64,000 nt of DNA from Orthonyx spaldingii (taxonomy: Eukaryota > Chordata > Aves > Passeriformes > Orthonychidae): positions 371,507 through 435,506 of the forward strand of contig VZTJ01004376.1 of the NCBI GenBank assembly GCA_013397795.1. The letters run 5' to 3'. This document shows positions 1-13,769 of this stretch, piece by piece. Under the pieces are notes generated by a model. It saw only the letters and a list, made by a program, of their open reading frames with translations. It did no database searches and was not told where the DNA came from. The translations under genes were made by a program, and so were the position numbers. Positions within the stretch are counted from its first letter, which is position 1. Every line of letters begins with the position of its first letter.

Positions 1-2240
1 CTTCTTCACTGACTCCAAATGTGCATGGCCCATGAGAAAGAGAAATTCAAATGTTGGCATGCAAATACACAAGGGACTTGTAGAGCACAATTTCTGCCTG
101 ACTCATGTGAGGGAAAGTCGGTGCCCACAGGCAGCTCGGCTCAGCAGCCTATGCTGCCAGTGAGCCATGGTCCCACAGTGGGCTGAGCCCTGCACACAGC
201 CAGGTGGATGCTGAGCACTCTCTGTAGCAACCTGACCACATTCTCCTGCCTTCTACACTCAGTCTTGGTCAGTGATCAAGATGTTCAAAAAACAAAACAT
301 CAATACCATCACCATGACACCAGGACACATGGCTGCTTCTTATTTCCATGGCTCAGCACAGTGTCTGCAGCAAGTGCAAAGCATTCCAGGTAGCTTGTAA
401 AGGAAAGTGTTTAATCTAAAATAAAATTGCAATTTTCTTTTTAAATTTTCCCAGTCTAAGATGACCAAGTAGGTTAAAACCGAACCCTGATATTATTTGT
501 TTCCTTAGAACTGCTTGTCCTAAAGTTCCCAAGGACTACCAAGGCAGTGTAGGTAGCTGAAAGAATGAATAAAAATAGGGGCTTTGCTTGTTGAAGGAGA
601 GCTCCCAGCATAAGTGTTTAGTGTAGGAATCAATAAAACTTGTTTCACAAGTACAAGGTTTTTTCCTCAAACCCTACTGAAAATTTTATTTTTAAGGGCA
701 AAAATAACATACATGCATTTTTATTTCTATCAACAGCAGAGTTAAATCCTACAGAAAGAAGGTGATTGCTGTTAGTACTAATACACAGCACACAAAAGGC
801 ATTTACTGAGAGGAGGACACTTTCTGCCAGTCAGAGGGATGAACCTATGAAGGTTCTAAGCTAAACAAATAAGGTACCTAAAAAGTTTAAAAGGTCTTTT
901 CATTAAGTTTTGAATGAACAGGCAGTCTGCACATTTTTCACAGCCACGTATGTATCATATAGGTTAGAATAGCAATGCTCTAAGATGGTTCTCTATTGGT
1001 ATATATAATATCTACCACAAGGAACAGTCCAGAATTGGGTCCTCTGTCCTGTAAGCTGTGTGACATAATGATATGTTCAGATTAATTTTATATCTTAAAT
1101 GGCAACATTTCTACACAACTTGCGTTCAGACACAAAATGCTGAGTGAACTCCCAGATCCCATCTTCCTTCTCTGGATAGTGAGGCAGTTTCCATGTGCCC
1201 TTGTGCTAACAAAGGGTTAAAACCTTTTCTTATGTTCCTAGTGGGTTGCAAAAGAAACTGCTGAAGCTGATCAATGACCACTGTTAAGACCTGGAAACCA
1301 ATTATAAACCTGAAATTTGTGATGAACAAAGCTCTGAAACACTAGGATGAAAACTACTGAATTAGTCTAGTTCATTAAAATCATTAATAGTCATGAAATG
1401 AAAACCACCAGAGTCCAAAAAGGCTTAATGCCCTATCCATATTAATTAGATGGGAGCAAATCTGAAGTGAAAAGCAGCACATGCTTTGTAGAATTAGCAA
1501 TTGCTCTCTACAGACTACACAGATCTCTATTAAAATTCAGTTTAATTAAAATTGATCACGTTAAGAAACTGATGTGGTTAATTAACTGAATTCCTGAACT
1601 TCTTTTCATACATTTCACAAATGCATTGTACACTGTTTTCCTGGGTGACAGCTTATGTTGCAGTGAAAATCTTGATTTCACAGGTTAATGCTGCATGTTC
1701 CATGAGGCCTTAAGTTCCCGTGTCCCCGCCAGGAAACCCTGACAGCACAGGGAAAATGACAGGCCTTAGAAACTTCCAAAATCTTCCACCACAAAGCCTG
1801 GCTGGAGTTGTAAACAGTTTCTCTTTTAGATAAGTGTGGAACTCTGGGCACGTATGAAGAAACATCCCAAGAGCTGTGATCTCATAAGGTCTGACATTAG
1901 AACTACACAAAGATCCATACATAGATGCAAGCATCAGCACAGACTGACATAAACAGCCAAAGGCTCTGCTCTATGCAGTTAATGAACATAAACATGCAGA
2001 CTGCAAGCATTTGAACTTTTCAGCTTATAAAACACATTTTCTCCATGTGTCTCATCAGGATCCGTGAAGCAATAGGGCTTGGCCAAGGGCTTAAGTCAAG
2101 AGCTGCCCAGGAACACAGAGCGGGCCCAAGCTCCAGTGGTTGTGTTCTGCATGGAGACTCCCAGGGCACCAGGAACCCAGTGCCTCCAAGAGTTGCAGGA
2201 CCTTTCTCTAAACAGTGAGGTAACCATTTCCAATTAATAG
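1..2240. other. Unique AT-rich non-coding stretch
   Basis: I see no gene here. The open frames are short, overlap on both strands and carry no family motif. A homeodomain-type AT-rich patch with TTAATTAA-like words lies near 1535-1590, which may be regulatory or only base composition. There is no recognisable repeat until the CR1 tail at the right end. Confidence 0.6.
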
Positions 2241-2316
2241 CAGACTTGGCAGTGCTGGGTTAATTGTTGGACTCAATGATTTTAAGGGTCTTTTTCGACC
2301 TAAATGATTCTATGAT
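2241..2316 (+). mobile_element. CR1 LINE 3' end fragment
   Basis: This is a severely 5'-truncated CR1 copy, which is usual for this non-LTR retrotransposon of birds. The words GGCAGTGCTGGGTTAA, TTGGACTCAATGAT, a GGTCTTTTTC stretch and the terminal AAATGATTCTATGAT match, from memory, the conserved 3' end of avian CR1. The TTCTATGA-like tail is at the right end, so the element reads on the plus strand. No reverse transcriptase sequence remains. Confidence 0.88.
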
Positions 2317-2978
2317 AAACCACTAGTGCCCTACCAGCTTCAGGAGAAAGACTGAATTGCATCTCATGACGATTCACCTCATTGTTTTAAACAATAAGTC
2401 ACTGCGAATTGTGCCTTTTTTTTTTATTTATTTTGGTAGGAAGACTTCAGAATTTTATTTTCCATGTCCTGTTCATGGGCGTGATTTATTCTGTCGAAGC
2501 AGCTTGGTTATGAAGTACTGCTGCAAACAATTCTCATCCTTTCAAAGAATCACTTTTACAAAATATCAGCAAATGGTCCCATGCCTGCCCCTTACATCAT
2601 GCTGTAAAAAAGGACAAGTGGCTTCCCAATGTTGGGGGCAAGCGGGCCTGCCCCTGCTAACCATAAAAAAGGCCACTGGTGGGATAAATACACCTTTGTG
2701 GACTCCCCTTGGCCTTACAGTGAGAAAAAGGCCTCCCGCACTCCTTTGCAGTTCTGTTTTGTTAATTTACCCAAATTCCCTTCTCCCGGTTGGCTCTTGC
2801 CGTCCCACCCCTTATTCCCTTGTCCATCCCTCTTCCCTAGAAAGTTCTCCCTTCTCTGTTACCCCGTTGGTTTACCAGTTGTCAATGTTCCCTCAGTTCC
2901 TGTTCATTGGCTCTCTTACCCATGTCCCGCCTTCCTCCCCCAGTCCAGCAGGTTTTGGCGGGCGATTTCCACCGAAGG

Positions 2979-2985
2979 TATTTAA
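2979..2985 (+). promoter_or_regulatory. TATA-like box of LTR copy 1
   Basis: TATTTAA sits about 90 bp upstream of the polyadenylation signal, the spacing expected for an LTR with a short R region. Transcription would start roughly 25-30 bp downstream, near 3005-3015. The GC-rich U3 and the reverse CCAAT word upstream are consistent with an active type of promoter, but activity is not shown. Confidence 0.7.
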
Positions 2986-3068
2986 GCCCCAGACTTTTCT
3001 TTGTTCGGGGTTCTTCTGAGGCAGTTCCCCTTCGCCTGGGCTGCAATCCAAGTTCTCTTCTCCCTGAC

Positions 3069-3074
3069 AATAAA
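3069..3074 (+). terminator. Polyadenylation signal of LTR copy 1
   Basis: A canonical AATAAA lies downstream of the TATA-like box, and the R/U5 border is expected about 15-25 bp further on. This fits the LTR orientation and is conserved in the inverted copy at 34393-34398. Confidence 0.75.
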
Positions 3075-3248
3075 CCTGCGTGGAATACAACTGCCCAGGG
3101 TTCCGACTCTTTTGTTCTCGCCGACTGAGTTAGCTGAGGTAGCGATCGAGGCAAAGAGGCTACCGGAGAAAGGCAAACGGGATCCCCAGGCTGAAGGTAA
3201 CCCGGAGGGAGGACCGAGGGAACAAAAGAACCAGCAAGCAACACCCAA

Positions 3249-6200
3249 CCTCTTAGGAAGCAAAGTGACACGTGGACTCTCAAAGACTGATAAGCAATGG
3301 ACATAGCCCAGGGGACACCTCAGAGATGAAACCCAAAATTTCAGAATAAGGAAAAGAATGGCCAGACAACTACTGAAGGGGTGTGGATCTAAGATTTGGA
3401 AATAGCACAAAGTCTAAATAGAGGCTAAAATAATTACCCAGGAATTATAACACAATAAATGTATTACAAAGAACAGAATTTTACACATAAATTTTACATG
3501 CTTTCAATTTAAATTCAAATCTATATGAATAATAGCACTGAATTTGGTATAACCATATCTCATTCTTCATTACTTCTGACTGCAATGTAAATGCTAAAGT
3601 GGTATTTTCTTCTCTGAATTAGTTTTGCTAAAATAAAGTGTATCTGACTAGGAATAAGATACACGACTGACTCTTAATTCCCTTGTGGCCAAACCCTTGT
3701 TAATGTCCTGGCCTGTTTCAGTAAAATGATCATGGTTCAAATAATGTAAAACACATGCATTGAATCATTTTCCTTTTCCCTAAAGGCAAATACTTTCTTA
3801 TCATGGTAAAACAGGAGTCGTGTGCTGATGCATTGGAGAGCCAAAGTTCTTTTAAGCCTCATCAGGAGATTGAATACTTACTGCAACCTATCGTTTGGAG
3901 CTGCAGAGTGAAACAAAAGCATAAAGCAAACAAACACAGGGAGGTTCAGTCAGCATTATCTGGTATTGCATAAGCCTAAGCAGCTGCTCTAGAAAATAAG
4001 AATACACAAGTAAAGACCCAATAACAAATAGAGAAATTTAACTTCAGGAAAAAAAAAATCTATTCATATTTAAATCAGGATTTCATAGTTAATAGTTAAA
4101 ATACAACCAATTGAAACGAGATGCTCATGATATGCTTACCTTGGAAGAGGGGTTGTTTCTCCAAGTAACCAAAGACGGCAAGGCCTTAACACAGCAGGTG
4201 TGAACTCTACTTGTGCAACATCTTTTTATAATCCTCTTTTTGTAACAAAAAGGGAATATTCATACTTGGAAAAACTGAATGATGTTACAACTGGATTAAA
4301 TATAACAGAATAAAAGAAACCATATGGCAATTAAAGCACGTTCTTCACTGGTAAAAAAGTCATCTTAGAACATGATATTGTAACTTGTCCTACTCAGTTT
4401 TCTTACGGACTCCTATCAGATTTTCTGTTTCTCAGAGGGGCTTGAAAATTTCCTGGGCTACTATGTTGAACCACATCTCTTCCCTGAGCAACAGAAGAAT
4501 AAATAGGAATTGTACCTTTCAAAGTAAAGGTCAGGTGAGCTGACTGGAGTCATGAGAGGTGATAGAAAAGGAACAAGAAAGATATGAGGATTAAATCCAT
4601 TCCGTACAGAACAGGGTCAGACCCCAAACCCTGAGTAACTTCCCAGGTGCTCGCTGCCGGAGGTTCAGTGTTCTCTAGAGCCACTCTAGCCCAAATCTCT
4701 CTAACACTCTGCTCCCAGAACCTGCAACTCCACAAGCTCCCAGAATGCCATGGCTCCTCAGGCACACACAAGTAATATGCTGTTTTCCAAAAGGGCACTG
4801 AGGAAGCCCTTCCCCATCCATCCTTTTCCCATCACGTCCTAGGAAAGGTGATCTCCAAAAGAAGATGATGCAGGTATATAAAGGGTTAACTCTCCACTGC
4901 TCTCCTAACACCTTCTTTTTCTTGCTGCTAAGGTGGCTTAAACACAAGCATTAAATCCATTTCAGCAGTAGATGACAACCTGTCATTGGTCTAGAATGAA
5001 AGATGTCATTAAGCAACAACAGGGAGCAATCTTTCTTAGTAATTAAAATAGGATTCAAAATCAGATCATACTTTCCAGTACCTGAAGCCCCACAAATGAA
5101 GGTTTACAGTTTATTCAGCCCTTTTTAGCACTGCCTTAGTCTACAAGTACTTTTCTGTCAGAACAATCATCACAGTACACGAGGAACAGGACTCATGAAA
5201 CAATTCCATGCCATGAACAGACACATCATTTTGACTAAGTCAGACCTCATCATAAGTACTTATGAAGGAAATTACACCCCACAAAACTGAATGATACTTA
5301 ACACAGAGCCCAAATCTTCATCTGTTTTATAACCACACAAAGCTATTATGAATCTATTAAGTTAGTGGCTTTCTCCCACTTATATGTGAAACCAACAAAA
5401 AAGAACAGAAAAAACCCTTGATTTGCCACTGAGTAACATCATATGCAGCACTCAGTTTAAACAAACTAGAAGGACAAAAAACCCAAACTAAAATCCACAT
5501 CAATTTCTTTCACAGTTAAAAGTCAGAAGCTTCAGAAGTAAAGATTTTTACCAAAAAACTAGCTTAAAATCAATAATAGAAAAATAATATACTCCTTTAT
5601 ATTGTCAACATCAGTTAATTATTTTATAAGACTTTTGCATGCCTCATACACAAAGTATGTAAATTCAGTAATTCCTCCTCTGGGCTTCCAAATACATCTT
5701 GGGCCTATTACCTGTAGCAGTAGGTATAGAATGCAGACTTTGTCTGGGTTCAGGGTAGAACATGATGTAAATCATTTAAATGAACATGTGGAAAATGGAG
5801 GCACTGCCAGAAAATCTTACTGCTGGACTTATTTTCCAACGTCTGTCTGAGTGCATTAAAGGGAAACTGCACAGAAATTCTCATAGCTGACTTTGGAAAA
5901 AACCCAGGCAATATCAATTCTCTGTAAAGCAGTACTAGAGCTACACTAGGGTACAGTTTAGTCCAGTATCTTGTCAACTTGTTAGCATGAATCAATGAAT
6001 GTATAGAACTTGTATGTCTCATGTCCTCCTATGCACAGATTTAAAGACTGCATGGAATATTAGAGATTGTTTATTTCTTGATGAATTCCTAAGTAGGTAA
6101 GGTTAAGTAACAGCTGCAGCCAAAATGTGGAGCTGATAGGTACTTTTCCCTAGATTCTATTTATTCATTTTATTTCCATAATGATTATATAATTTGCATA

Positions 6201-7760
6201 ATTATTATAATTCACATAATGAGTATTTGTATTCATGAGTACCTGAAAGAAATGCTGTGTTCATACACTGAACATTTACTACTCTCTGAAAGTTCAGACG
6301 CATCAGGATATTTCAAGGGAATATCTTGACTGACTTCTTCTGCCTTGATGAAATTCCCATCAGTTTCTAACAGACTTGTTAGTCTTGACCTGATTTTTGT
6401 CATCTCCCTTAGTGTGACCCTTTATCCTACAAAAATTGTCAAAATTTTAAACACTTAAAGTGGAAACAACCAAACTAAAATTTCAGGAAAAGGAATTAAT
6501 AATTGGATTTGATATATGAAAGTCTCCCACACTACACAACTGCATTTGAATGAAAAACTTCTGTTCTTCTTGCAGTTTGGGAAAGTAATGTTTTCTGTGG
6601 CTATACGAAGTACATAGATGCTTCATGCAAATTATGCACCTTGTCATAAGTAGAGTTGTTTTACCTAGCTAAACACACTCAGTTTTGTTACTGGTAAAAT
6701 ACATTCATTATTCCTACAGTCAGATTAAAACCTTCATCTTGCTGCTGAATTGAAAGAAAAATGTTACAAAAACTACAAGTTAAAGCACCTAGAATGACAC
6801 AGAGAATGCTGGACAGGAAGGAGGATGATACACATGAGGAGCCCACCCCCAGTAAGTTCAGTTACAGTTTATCATATCATACCAGAGCCCTGGTTTCAAT
6901 CATCTATTCTTCTGCTGTGCATGGAGCAAGGAGCTTTGAAGCAAACTCTTGCACTAATTTTGCATGAAAACACCATCTGGCCCTAAAAAACTATCTAGGC
7001 TATGGATCTGTTAGAGCCTAGATATGGTCAACATGATATTGAAAGGTCAAAGAAGGGTCTAATTATATGCCTTAGTACTTAGAGGCCATGGTCACTGGAG
7101 CATGAACATAATCACTCAGGCCAAACAAGACTCATTTATAATTTTAATTATCTGTGAATCAGACATCTCTTGAAGAGTTGTCCATGTAAAAGTGACTGTT
7201 ACTCAAAATAGCTGTCTTGTTTGTCTCTAAAATAACCCCTTGAGACACCCTCAATAATTCCCTGCTGATATATTTAGAATCCATCAATCTTCTCAACCAC
7301 TGCATGTTAACATATTTGGAGTATTGTATAACTGCACACAAAAAACCTGCCTTGTGTTCCAGCAGTACAATCTGTTACAATGGAGTTATCAAAAATCCAG
7401 AATTCCAAACTTGAGATACATCAGACTAGGGCTGACCATACAATTCCAGTCACTGCCTTGTGTGTAACGATGCAACATGTACAGACTGCAATGATTTTTT
7501 AACAAGTCTCTTGCCTCATTCACTCTATACGGTAGAGTCCTGTGGGGTTGGGAAAGGAGCTGTAACTAAAGGAACAAGGCTTTCTTTCCCCAGTCTGGCT
7601 GCTGGGGAAAGAAAAATTTTGTTTGAAAGAGACCAGGTTGACACAATATGAAGGACATGTTAGTGGATAAGCTGATCTGGAAGGTATACAAACTCTTCAC
7701 CTGCCATGGATGTTATATGACATTATATAAATCACTTGAATCAATTTTTGGCCCTCAGAT
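3249..7760. other. Unique AT-rich non-coding stretch
   Basis: I see no gene and no clear repeat. A hairpin-capable inverted repeat with 10-bp arms (TATCTAGGCT and its complement) lies at 6992-7024. Octamer-like words near 6192 and 6625 are at background frequency for such AT-rich DNA. Confidence 0.55.
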
Positions 7761-8655
7761 AGGATCATAGGATATACTGAGTTAGAAGGGACCCATGAGG
7801 ATCATCAAGGCCAACTCCTGGCCCTGCACAGGAGACCCCAAGAATCCCACTGTGTACCTGAGAGTGTTGTCCAAACACTTCTTGAACTCACATAGGCTTG
7901 GTGCTGTGACCACTTACCTGGGGAGCCTGTTCCATTGCCCAACCACCCTCTGGGTGAAAAACCTTTCCATGCTATCCAGCGTAAGCTTCCCAACTCATCT
8001 TCATGCCATTTCCTTGAGTCCTGTCCCTGGCTAAGAGAGTGAAGAGATCAGTACCTGACGCTCCACTGCCCCTTGTGAGGATGTTGAAGACCACAATAAG
8101 GTCTGACCTCAGTCTGCTCTTCAGGCTGAACAGACCAAGTGCCCTCAGCTACTCCTCATATGGCTTTCCCTTAAGGCCCTTCACCTTCCTTGTGGTTTCC
8201 TTTGGATGCTCTCTAATGGCTTAATGCCTTTTTTATATTGAGGAACCCAAAACTGCCCCCAGGACTCGAGGTGAGGCCACCCCGGCTCAGAGCAGAGCAG
8301 GGCAATCCCCTCCCTTGCCCGATCGGCAATGCTGTGCCTGATGCCCCCCAGGACAGGGTTGGCCCTCCTGGCTTCCAGGGCTCTGCTGACTCACATTCAG
8401 CTTGCCATGGACCAGGACCCACAGGTCACTTTCCATAGAGCTGCTCTCCAGCCTCCTGCTCCCCAATCTACACACCCAACAAGGGCTGCTCCTCCCCAGG
8501 TGCAGAATCCAGCACTTGCCCTCGTTAAACTTCGTACAGTTGGTGATTGTCCATCTCTCTAATTTGTTTGAGGTCTCTCTGCAGGGCCTCTCTGCTCTTG
8601 AGGGAGTCAACAGCTCCTCCCAAGCTGAGACTCTTGCCTAAGATGACCCATTGAC
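7761..8655 (-). mobile_element. CR1 LINE fragment, 3' end plus part of the reverse transcriptase ORF
   Basis: Read on the minus strand, this is about 0.9 kb of the 3' part of a CR1 retrotransposon. The 3' terminus lies at the left (near GGATCATAGGATATACTGAG), followed by the well-known blocks around TTAGAAGGGACC, CCTGGCCCTGCACAGGA, GGAGCCTGTTCCATTGCCC and TTCAGGCTGAACAGACC. Higher coordinates correspond to the C-terminal end of the reverse transcriptase ORF, which is broken by stops and frameshifts. The block CTCCTGGCCCTGCACAGGA is shared with the fragment at 56103-56251, so both belong to one subfamily. The upstream (right) border is uncertain; similarity fades at about 8640-8660. Confidence 0.9.
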
Positions 8656-11600
8656 ATACTGTACTCTGGCTCCCTTCTCACACAAGCAGCTGGTCTGGTC
8701 TCCTCCGAGAGGAAAGCACGGCACCGGGAGATGGTGGATGTTCCCTCAGGCCTGACTGGCTCCAGCAGGCACTGGCACCCACAGCCTGCAGGCACGGCCT
8801 TCGCCAGTGTCACCAAGTGCCACCGTAACTGCTGCTCTGAGCACTGTGCATACACAGAGCCCACTTCCAAAACAGGCCTTCAACAGCAATAAATGCTGAA
8901 CACTACAATTTAAATCTCAGGGAATAATCTCTTGCACAAAGAGTTTATTTGCCCAAGTTTAATACCATGACATATACTGCTGTTGCCATTCATTTTACCT
9001 GTTCATAGCTTGATGCAGATTTCTCCCATGTTTTTAAATGGCTGGGGAGAAAAGGAACAGATAGTTGTATAGTCAAGGCAGCTGGAGTAAAACAGAGCTA
9101 GAATCAAAGACAAAAATACTTATCAAATAGAAAAAGGTAATAAATTGGATCATTTGCTTCCATATTTCCTTTCAATCATTAATCAAATCCATTTCCATTT
9201 CTAATTTTACAATTTTTCTTTTCTTTTGACCTTTAATAAAATGTTTCAATTGATCAGGGTAATAAAAATGTGAATTATATGAGCTGGCACAGACAAAGGA
9301 AGACCGTTGAGTAATCTGTGTTCCATATATAACAAGGAAAACGCTTGTGATTAAGTATGGGCTAAAAGGTAACTTAAAAAAAATCCAAGTATTATATTTT
9401 TAAGTTAAGAATTCAATAAAGTGCAAACTTTAAAAATTCCAAACATGGACAACCAAAACAAAGGGTTTGTGGGACTGCAGCTGTCATTGAGTTGACATAC
9501 AGAATCTATTTGCTCAATATACAAAAATTTTTTAGCACAAATAAGCATGTATTTTCCTTTGCTCTTGAAGTTTATTTCAAATATATCCCAAACACTAAAT
9601 TGCTTGAATTGTTTCATGGCAAAAGCACTTAAAAGTTGTTTTTAGGATTTTCTAAACACCAGTGCAGTACTGTCAGCAAGCATGTAATCAAAGCAAAAAG
9701 CCTGCTGAGCCTGCCAACCAGTAATATTATTTGTTTCAATAGCTTTCTTTTGAATAGAAGTATTGATTTTCTACATCAGAACTCTTCTACAAAGAGCATT
9801 AAAAGAGAAATTAGACTTCCTATTTTTTCTCCATCTTATTGAGGACCATTGTTGAAGACTAGCAATAGAGTCACCAGGGATTTAAAAGTTTGAGCTTAAT
9901 AGATCAGCCACTCAGGAATTGTAGGAAATTTTTCTTCTTGTGTAAGAATTCCTGCTATGGAGCAATGCCACTCCTGCCAGCATGGATAGGTTTTTTTTTC
10001 CTTGGATAGAGGCAATTAGCTAAATTGCATTATTCCATGACCATCTGACCTCAGCTACCTGTATAGTTCAGGTAAGTGAAAGGATGGAGAAGGGATAACA
10101 GAAGCATAGAATGAAGGGTACCAGTGGACTGGCGGAAGGAAGAGGCTGAACTCTGGAAAAAGAAATCAAGGTCAGAGGTGTTTGGGAGAAGGCAACAAAG
10201 GGAATTATGGCTACTAGGAAACAAAATTAGCTGAAGACCAATTTTCAGTGGTTACATTCCCATTATACTACAATAAATTTGGTGGAGTTACTTTCACATC
10301 AGCATATTTAAATTGGAGTTAACAGAGCTACAAAGCAAAGATTTGCCCCCACTATCATTAAGTATTATTGCCAACGTTTGGTTGAACAAGGGTGACCCTG
10401 CAGCACCCCAGTGACAATTACTGCAACAGGATCACTAAAGAAACATGAGCAACATATTGCCTTTACACTCTGACTACACACTTGGGATTAGAAATGTCCA
10501 ACAAAAGACACAGGGCTCTAGAAAGAACAGGTAATGACATTTAACTTCTAGGCTTCTGGTCCCAAGGAGGGAATTCAGATTTCAGAGTCTGATGTCTGCA
10601 ATGCATGGAGGAACTCGACATTTCAGAGTGGGATTCAAAACAACTAATGCACTTGAAGTCCAGAGAAAAATCTGAGCACACAGAGCATCTTAAATGCCAG
10701 AATGAAAACATTTACTCAGAGTTGCAGACAAGTTGTAGCACACAGAGCACTGGACCTTCTTCTTTGGGCAGCTTTATGTGGTCTGACACTGGATTTCATA
10801 AATATGACTGCTGTGGTGGTGATTTCACTGTTCACCTTCATACATATCACAGCTCTCACACCTTTGCTTGGGATGCAAGAGGTCATGTTCAATGCCATCC
10901 TTACCTAACAAGGTTCAAGTCCATGTTTTGCAGCTCCAAGGAAAGCCTTTCCCCCAGGCTATGTATCAAATGACACAGCAGCTCCTGTGATTCTTCCTGC
11001 TAGCCCTGTCTAGTTATGCAGAAACACTGACCTGAGGGGGGGAAAAACTCAACCCAAATGAGAAAGAATCATAGCTGGTTTTAATTACTTTTTAAAAATA
11101 CTTTGCCTCAATGTTCCCAGATGTTGATCTCAGCTCCTGAGCCTATTCTGGGATAGTTTCTACCCTACCAGCAGTTATCTGTACATGCACAGGTGTCCCA
11201 AAACCAGAGAACTGAGGCTCCTTTCTAACACTGCACGACACACACACTACACCACCACCTCAAACATTCAGCTGTTCCACCAGTTGCACTGTAACATCAT
11301 TCATGACCTGCAAATTTCTGGCTTTGCTTTATAATTCCTCTAATTTTTTTATACTCGAATCCATTCTTTCAAGCACTAACATATTTGAAGTTATCAGTTT
11401 GAAGTTCAGTAAGGCACTATCTCCCCACAGGGGAAGCTCCCACATTTGTGCTTGAGAAACAAACAAGTGATTAGAAGAGTCCAATACAATACTGGGAGTA
11501 GAAGTCACGAAAAGAGAGAAATGGGGTGGAGGGGATCCAATTAAAGGAGAAAACCAGGGAGAAAACTTAATCCTTAAACAAAATCTAAGATAAAGTTGTG

Positions 11601-13769
11601 ATTACTACAGTGTCTTGGAGTATCAGTACCAGTTCTGGAGTAAAAAAAGGATATTCAAACAAAAAGCATATTAACTCAAAGTGCACATTTTTATTTAATT
11701 AGAGGTAAAACAGAAAGACCAGTAATAGGTCAATAATAATGACTTATTACTTCCTTTATGTGGCACATTTACAATAAATGGTAATTTACCATTAGAGAGA
11801 CTTATTAAATTTTTTTCTGCTAAAGAAATTAACATTAGTCATGTGGAGAAAGAGAACACTCTCCATTTCCAGCTCGAGGATTTGCATTCAACAAGACAGT
11901 CAGAGGATATTACAGACCCCGTTCCCCCTTTAGCAATGCAGGAAGAATTAAAGCATAACCATGTATGACATCATTCCAGCTGTACGCTGATGGGCTACAG
12001 ATCGTTTCATCCATGCTATTTGAAAAACATTCCACTTTCCAGTCATTAGACTTACTAAATGGATTCACCTGCCATACCCTTGGAATCATTAAAAAAAGAA
12101 AAAAACCTTTGGCACACAGAACTGTACTTTAGTTTTATTCTATGGCTGATGTACTATTACTTTTATGTCCTAAAAATAACTTACAATTATTTTTTCACTC
12201 TCTCTATTGGAAAAAAAAATTCTACATCTATGTTGGCTGCTTTTATTCTTGCACTAGGCTTATGTCAAAGCTTGTGATTAATTATCTTAGCAAACAAATA
12301 TAACATGACTTTCTAGACAAAACTTGTCATTACCAGGGCTGCACCGTGCCTTAGTATTTTTAAATAAATGCCTGTTAGCCTGTTCCAAGGAGAATAGGAT
12401 CAGTTTACTCGTCTGAAGTCTACTTCTGTTAACTTCCTTAATTATTTGACATGAAGATAGAGAACTGCTATTTAACACTTCTTCCAGTCACAGGAAAATA
12501 TCACACCATTTGTGCACTCATTACAGCTCTTAACTTCAGACTCATTTGAAAGCTTCAACTCTACAGGTGGGATTTTCAAAGCTGCCTCTAAGTCATTAAT
12601 TTCTAATTGGATACCCCAACCCTCTAGGCAAGCTTTAAAAATCTCATCCTAAATAATCAATATTCTACTGCTTAATAACCTGATCTGCAAAACAGTTGAC
12701 AGGACAAAACATTTAGCTACTGAAGGGAGACTGCTGTGATCATGGCAGGAAAAATAATAGATTGTATATCCTCATCTTAATGGTAGGATTATTTCCTACT
12801 CTGCATAAGGTGTGAAAGGGACCAGACTGACAAAGGATGGAGGAGGAGAGGGAATCCTCAGGAAAAAAACGAATCCAGAAACAAAGCTTCACACAGATCA
12901 GGAAAACAGAAGAGATTCAATAGTGCTGTGCACTGCTTGGGTGTATATTTAGAATAAGTCTGAAACAATATGATCCAGATGGCAAAAAAAGTGCAACAAT
13001 GTTAAAGAGGATAATAAAATGCTGTATAATGCCACAAAGCAATGTATTTGATAAAAATAAAACCAAATAATTAAAGTATTATTACAAATCCAATCCCACA
13101 GTTTTTAAATGCATAAGATGGGGATTTAAAACACCAAAATAAATATCAAATCTTACTGGGTTAACTAATAGTTAAATATGAAATAAGAAGATTTTATTCA
13201 GAAAATACACCAGCCTGAGTGACCTAATGAAAATGAGAGAACTAATTATATTAAATCTGAGGCAACAGCAGGAAAAAAAAAAATCAGAGAAACATTTGGG
13301 AATATCTCACCAATTCAAGACTGTAAATAATTTGAAACATACTCTCCAAACACATCGGAAAGGGGAACAAGGTAATCTAATATAGACCATCCCTAGTCTA
13401 ATTAGCAGGCATTTGAACAACTGCATTTTCTCAGAGGGAAGAAAAATAACCCTCCCAAAACCCACACATTTAAAATTTTAGTTATTATTTTCTCTGAGTT
13501 TCCTACATTCTATAACAGTTACAGAACTGGGTAATAATTACTTTGTGGAGTTCTTCCAAAATAAAATACCCTTAGCCACCACCTTGCAGCAGAAAAAATA
13601 TTTCATCTGGTTTAACATACTGTATTTAAAAACACCCCAAATCTTTACATTTTGACATCCAGGTAATTCAGTGTAATCAGAATACAACTCTTTCCCTTAA
13701 GGGTTCAGCCTGTTTGTTTTCCCTGACTCTGAGACCTGATGCAGCTTAGAGCATCGTGGTTCTCCTCAC
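8656..13769. other. Mostly unique sequence, GC-rich at its left end
   Basis: The first 240 bp next to the CR1 (about 8656-8895) are clearly richer in GC than the surroundings and end with an AATAAA at about 8889; I cannot assign this piece to any family. The remainder is AT-rich with no gene, and the open frame at 10605-10973 has no recognisable motif. Confidence 0.5.

Larger units (their letters stand above)
2630..3243 (+). mobile_element. Solo LTR of a young endogenous retrovirus, copy 1
   Basis: This 614-bp element begins TGTTGGGGGC and ends GCAAGCAACA, so it has the TG...CA ends of a retroviral LTR and short inverted termini (TGTTG/CAACA). It is flanked on both sides by CCCAA (2625-2629 and 3244-3248), a 5-bp target-site duplication. 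It contains a reverse CCAAT word (ATTGG, near 2905), a TATA-like box (2979-2985) and a polyadenylation signal (3069-3074), giving U3-R-U5 order on the plus strand. No internal viral sequence follows, so it is a solo LTR left by recombination between two LTRs. A nearly identical inverted copy lies at 34224-34836. Open frames inside it are incidental. A 5-bp duplication suits ERV-L-like elements, while the 6-bp duplication of copy 2 suits ERV-K or alpha-like ones, so I do not assign the class. Confidence 0.92.

Noticed and set aside
2357..3410. Several overlapping open frames of 65-220 codons on both strands
   Set aside because: They lie mostly in the solo LTR, recur in the inverted copy at 34149-34841, and follow its GC-rich composition. 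LTRs of this kind do not encode these products.
6192..6632. Two octamer (ATGCAAAT-type) sites as a POU-factor enhancer
   Set aside because: The same octamer also appears near 11884, 38106, 41064, 41566 and 53718, which is about the background rate for AT-rich DNA.
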